The translations under genes were made by a program, and so were the position numbers. The notes under the pieces were generated by a model. That model worked only from the letters and a program-made list of their open reading frames with translations. It made no database searches and was not told the origin of the DNA. Below are positions 6,129-8,448 of a DNA stretch of 8,448 bases, one piece after another. Source of the stretch: Sulfurimonas sp. (GTDB lineage: Bacteria > Campylobacterota > Campylobacteria > Campylobacterales > Sulfurimonadaceae); contig JAFLJV010000178.1 in NCBI GenBank assembly GCA_022712845.1, positions 1-8,448 on the forward strand. The letters are read 5' to 3'. Every line of letters starts with the position of its first letter. The first letter of the stretch is position 1.

Positions 6129-6169
6129 TTGGGGAGATTAATTTAATACTCCCAAGAAGAACTTGAGAG
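6129..6169 (-). promoter_or_regulatory. mutually exclusive hairpins between mfrE and xth
   Basis: The 71-nt gap holds three segments, read on the minus strand: A = CTCTCAAG (6162-6169), B = CTTGGGAG (6149-6156), C = CTCCCCAA (6129-6136). A pairs with B around a 5-nt loop (8 bp with one G-T wobble). B can instead pair with C around a 12-nt loop (7 bp with one bulge). A-B could end the mfr transcript, though the following TATTAAATTAAT is a poor T-tract. B-C sits just upstream of the xth start. Any promoter for xth-alkC must lie in this gap or upstream; TATTAA at about 6143-6148 is a weak -10 candidate. Confidence 0.35.
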
Positions 6170-6184
6170 CTATAAAGAAGTTAT

Positions 6185-7066
6185 TTAAACGAAATCAACT
6201 TCTGTAACATGATGTTTAAGTCCAAGTTCTTCAGATGTACATCCAAGAGCAAGTCCTATCATCTGTTGCATATGTAAAACAGGAAGAGACACTTCACGAC
6301 CAATAGCTTCAGATGAGCTTTTAGTTTGAGTATCAAGTTTTAGATGACATAGTGGACATGGTGTTACCATAAAGTCTGCATTTTGGTCAGTTGCACCAGC
6401 TATAGCAGTTCCTGCTAAAATAGCTGCTGTATGAGGAGCTTGTAGCTCAACATGAAAACCACAACATTTGTTTTTTTCTTCATACTCAACATTAACACCA
6501 CCACATGCGATAATTAAATCATCAAGTGAAGTAGGGTTGTATGGATTTTCTTGTTTCTTATGAGTCTCATTATGAAGCTCAGAAGGGCGAATATTATGAC
6601 AACCATAAAATGGTGCAATATTAAACCTATTTAATGGCTTAACAACCATTTCTTTAATTTTATCTAAACCAAAATCATCAATAATAGCATATAAGAAGTG
6701 AGTTACTGCAGATGTACCTTTGTATTCAAGTCCAACTTCTGTAAGTTTTTCATTCACTTTAGCTTTTAACTCCGCATTGTTGTCTAGTCTATGTTTAGTC
6801 ATAGATGTATTTAGTTGACAAGTATTACATATAGTAACCATAGTAAGCCCATGTTTTTCTGCATAAGCAATATTTCTAGCATTTAAAACTAAAGATAAAA
6901 ACTCATCATAATCTTGTAAGTGAGAAGCTCCACAACATGAAGCTTCTGTAAGTTCTATAAGTTCTATATCAAGTTTTTTAGCAACTGCCATAGTTGACAT
7001 CATCTGCTCAGGAGTACTTTGTTTAGCAGTACATCCTGTAAAAAGTGCGTATTTTAATTTTCCCAT
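6185..7066 (-). CDS. mfrE: HdrB-like subunit of fumarate reductase/succinate dehydrogenase (MfrE/SdhE)
   Basis: This is the subunit that replaces the classical cytochrome b anchor in non-classical type E succinate:quinone oxidoreductases and in epsilonproteobacterial methylmenaquinol:fumarate reductase. It has 293 residues with two cysteine-rich CCG domains. The first has C12 (TGCTAKQ), C44-C45 (ASCCGASH), C80 and C83 (CNTC). The second has C156 (YGCHNIRP), C201-C202 (KCCGFH), C237 and C240 (CPLC). Such motifs bind the unusual iron-sulfur clusters known from heterodisulfide reductase HdrB. I see no transmembrane helix, so membrane contact would be peripheral. It is the last gene of the mfrA-mfrB-mfrE set, with a strong Shine-Dalgarno fused to the mfrB stop. 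A stand-alone HdrB is unlikely given the neighbours. Confidence 0.88.
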   Translation of the reverse strand: MGKLKYALFTGCTAKQSTPEQMMSTMAVAKKLDIELIELTEASCCGASHLQDYDEFLSLVLNARNIAYAEKHGLTMVTICNTCQLNTSMTKHRLDNNAELKAKVNEKLTEVGLEYKGTSAVTHFLYAIIDDFGLDKIKEMVVKPLNRFNIAPFYGCHNIRPSELHNETHKKQENPYNPTSLDDLIIACGGVNVEYEEKNKCCGFHVELQAPHTAAILAGTAIAGATDQNADFMVTPCPLCHLKLDTQTKSSSEAIGREVSLPVLHMQQMIGLALGCTSEELGLKHHVTEVDFV

Positions 7067-7073
7067 GTTACTG

Positions 7074-7080
7074 CTCCTTA
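7074..7080 (-). promoter_or_regulatory. Shine-Dalgarno of mfrE fused with the mfrB stop codon
   Basis: On the minus strand TAAGGAG contains the mfrB stop TAA (7078-7080) and the Shine-Dalgarno AAGGAG, 7 nt before the mfrE ATG. It fixes the mfrE start and allows terminating ribosomes to reinitiate. Confidence 0.8.
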
Positions 7081-8058
7081 TAATTTTATATTTGATGATG
7101 ATCTAACAAGTTTTTGTATCTCATCAAGATTATCAGATTTTGGCATGTTCCAAGGCATAGCAATTTTGCCTTTTTTAAACATTTTAAGTGCAACTGGGAT
7201 ATGTTTAACAATTCCTGCACGCTCGGAGTAAAGAACTAATTGACCTTCATCTAAAACACCACGCTTCGCGATAGAGTGTAAGAAACCAACAGCATGACGA
7301 GTAGCAACATTGTCTTTTGCAACACCTTTTGTAAATGCCATTTGGTGAAGTGAAGTTATTTTTTCAATTGGGTTAATATCTTTTGGACATACTTCAGCAC
7401 ACTCATAACATTTTACACAATCCCAAACACCTTGTTTTTCTTCATTTACAGCTATTAATCTTTCATTATTGTCATTATCACGAACATCCGATTCAAAACG
7501 ATAAGCAGCAGCAAATGCAGCAGGACCAAAGAAATCTTCATTAACTTCTACAACAGGACAAGCGTAGTGACAAGCACCACACTGTATACATAAGTCAGCT
7601 TCATTTAATTTTTCTGCGTCATGAGGAGATACCATATTTTCACATGTTGGTGCTTCATCTATCTCTGCTTGTAAAAAAGGAGTTACATTTTCATGTTTTT
7701 CCCAGAAGTCTGCTTTATCAATAATTAAATCTTTAACAGCTCTTTTAGTACTTAGTGGTTCAATTGTTAAATCGTTACCAAAGTACTCAAGCATAGTTGT
7801 CATACTCTCTTTACAAGCAAGAGTTGAGCGACCATTAACTTTAATAGCACAAGCTCCACATATCCCATGACGACAACTACGACGGTATGAAAAACTACCA
7901 TCATGATCCCATTTAATTCTATTTAATATATCTAAAACAACTTCTTCTGAAGTAACATCCATACTATAATCTTCATAATATGGAAGATAATCTTCATCTG
8001 CATTAAAACGAAATACTTTGAAGTTTACTTTTTGTGTAGTTACTGTATTTGTACTCAT
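7078..8058 (-). CDS. mfrB: iron-sulfur subunit of fumarate reductase/succinate dehydrogenase (MfrB/SdhB)
   Basis: This subunit relays electrons between the MfrA flavin and the MfrE/quinone side. It has 326 residues, longer than classical SdhB (about 240). The plant-type [2Fe-2S] domain has C62, C67, C70 and C82 (SCRHGICGACAIKVNG then LAC). The ferredoxin-like domain has CIQCGACHYACP (C157, C160, C163, C167) and CVKCYECAEVCP (C214, C217, C220, C224). Classical SdhB has C-x5-C-x3-CP in the second motif and a [3Fe-4S] centre; here C217 is an additional cysteine that could make it [4Fe-4S]. The extra C-terminal 80 or so residues hold a basic stretch (LKMFKKGKIAMPW near 291). It starts 9 nt after the mfrA stop with AAGGGG as ribosome binding site. 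Confidence 0.92.
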   Translation of the reverse strand: MSTNTVTTQKVNFKVFRFNADEDYLPYYEDYSMDVTSEEVVLDILNRIKWDHDGSFSYRRSCRHGICGACAIKVNGRSTLACKESMTTMLEYFGNDLTIEPLSTKRAVKDLIIDKADFWEKHENVTPFLQAEIDEAPTCENMVSPHDAEKLNEADLCIQCGACHYACPVVEVNEDFFGPAAFAAAYRFESDVRDNDNNERLIAVNEEKQGVWDCVKCYECAEVCPKDINPIEKITSLHQMAFTKGVAKDNVATRHAVGFLHSIAKRGVLDEGQLVLYSERAGIVKHIPVALKMFKKGKIAMPWNMPKSDNLDEIQKLVRSSSNIKL

Positions 8059-8063
8059 AAGTT

Positions 8064-8070
8064 CCCCTTA
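8064..8070 (-). promoter_or_regulatory. Shine-Dalgarno of mfrB fused with the mfrA stop codon
   Basis: On the minus strand TAAGGGG contains the mfrA stop TAA (8068-8070) and a purine-rich Shine-Dalgarno, followed by AACTT and the mfrB ATG at 8058. It has the same arrangement as the mfrB-mfrE junction. Confidence 0.75.
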
Positions 8071-8448
8071 GTATGTTCTAGCTTTAAGCTCATGTTTGCC
8101 AAGTGTGACATCCATGTAATCAAGTGAAATATCACCATTATCATTCATATAACCCATTGTGTGCTTAAGGAAGTTTTCATCATCACGAGTATCAAAATCT
8201 TCTCTAAAATGAGCCCCACGACTCTCTTTTCTAGCGATTGCACTCTCAACAATAAATCTAGAATAATCTATCATATGACCAAATTCTATAGCTTCTTGAA
8301 GTTCAGTATTAAATATTTTTGATTTATCTTTTATGCGAATATTTTTAAATCTTTCTCTAAGTTCTTTTACTTTTGCTACAGCAATTTCTAAAGTATCATT
8401 TGTTCTAAATGCACCAGCATTTGCTGTCATACATTGTTGTAACTCTTC
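8068..8448 (-). CDS. mfrA: C-terminal part of the flavoprotein subunit (MfrA/SdhA), truncated by the window edge
   Basis: Only the last 126 residues are present; the frame stays open to the window end, where it reads EELQQCMTANAGAFRTND. The ATG at 8430 is internal, not a start. The fragment is the C-terminal helical and capping part of FrdA/SdhA: the LQQ.M...AG.FRT block is followed by ARKESRGAHFRED and RDDENFLKHTM, which are conserved in all fumarate reductase and succinate dehydrogenase flavoproteins. The FAD domain and substrate-binding histidine and arginine lie upstream of the window. In Wolinella the MfrA N-terminus carries a Tat signal and the enzyme is periplasmic; whether this protein has one cannot be seen. 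It is the first visible gene of the mfrA-mfrB-mfrE operon. Confidence 0.92.
   Translation of the reverse strand, partial: EELQQCMTANAGAFRTNDTLEIAVAKVKELRERFKNIRIKDKSKIFNTELQEAIEFGHMIDYSRFIVESAIARKESRGAHFREDFDTRDDENFLKHTMGYMNDNGDISLDYMDVTLGKHELKARTY

Noticed and set aside
6185..7066. Stand-alone heterodisulfide reductase HdrB or lactate-utilisation (LutA-like) protein
   Set aside because: Its position directly after the SdhA- and SdhB-type genes, with a coupled ribosome binding site, points to the SdhE/MfrE role.
8068..8430. A complete small protein starting at the ATG at 8430
   Set aside because: The frame is open to the window end and the residues before it (EELQQC) continue the FrdA/SdhA homology, so this is the C-terminal part of a larger gene.

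Overview
The window is AT-rich, densely coded DNA from a bacterium that looks like a member of the Campylobacterota (epsilonproteobacteria, Sulfurimonas/Sulfurovum-like). The assignment rests on protein content: a BioV-type pimeloyl-ACP esterase next to an mtaB gene and a short FtsH-like gene, plus an mfrA-mfrB-mfrE (sdhA-sdhB-sdhE) type fumarate reductase/succinate dehydrogenase. Species cannot be fixed from the sequence. The first 18 bases are not genomic: they match the 3' end of the Illumina TruSeq read-2 adapter, so the window starts at a contig edge.

Left block (+ strand, 19-3534): the last 14 codons of an unknown gene, a short structured leader, then three tightly packed genes. These are mtaB (tRNA t6A37 methylthiotransferase), a two-TM AAA ATPase of FtsH type whose HEAGH zinc site is degraded, and bioV (biotin synthesis esterase). 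The two junctions between the three genes both overlap by 14 nt, which indicates one translationally coupled operon. After bioV comes a 119-bp AT-rich element with perfect 18-bp terminal inverted repeats, holding two hairpins that share the same apical octamer. The + strand mogA (molybdopterin adenylyltransferase) follows.

Middle block (- strand, 4209-6113): xth (exonuclease III family AP endonuclease) followed by alkC (HEAT-repeat alkylbase DNA glycosylase with a C-terminal Ig-like domain). They are 9 nt apart and form a compact base-excision-repair pair: AlkC would create an abasic site and Xth would incise it. alkC converges on mogA with a single base between the two stop codons.

Right block (- strand, 6185-8448): the 3' end of mfrA (flavoprotein), then mfrB (iron-sulfur subunit with an extra cysteine at the third cluster) and mfrE (HdrB-like subunit with two CCG domains). 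Both junctions fuse the upstream stop codon with the next Shine-Dalgarno (TAAGGGG, TAAGGAG). The complex passes electrons between the quinone pool and fumarate/succinate. Its direction and cell compartment cannot be decided because the mfrA N-terminus is outside the window.

Most genes are ordinary housekeeping genes. The points most worth following are the protease-dead FtsH paralog, the 119-bp palindromic element, and the alkC-xth pairing. I saw no tRNA, rRNA, CRISPR array, transposase or phage gene, and no gene-free stretch longer than 300 bases.
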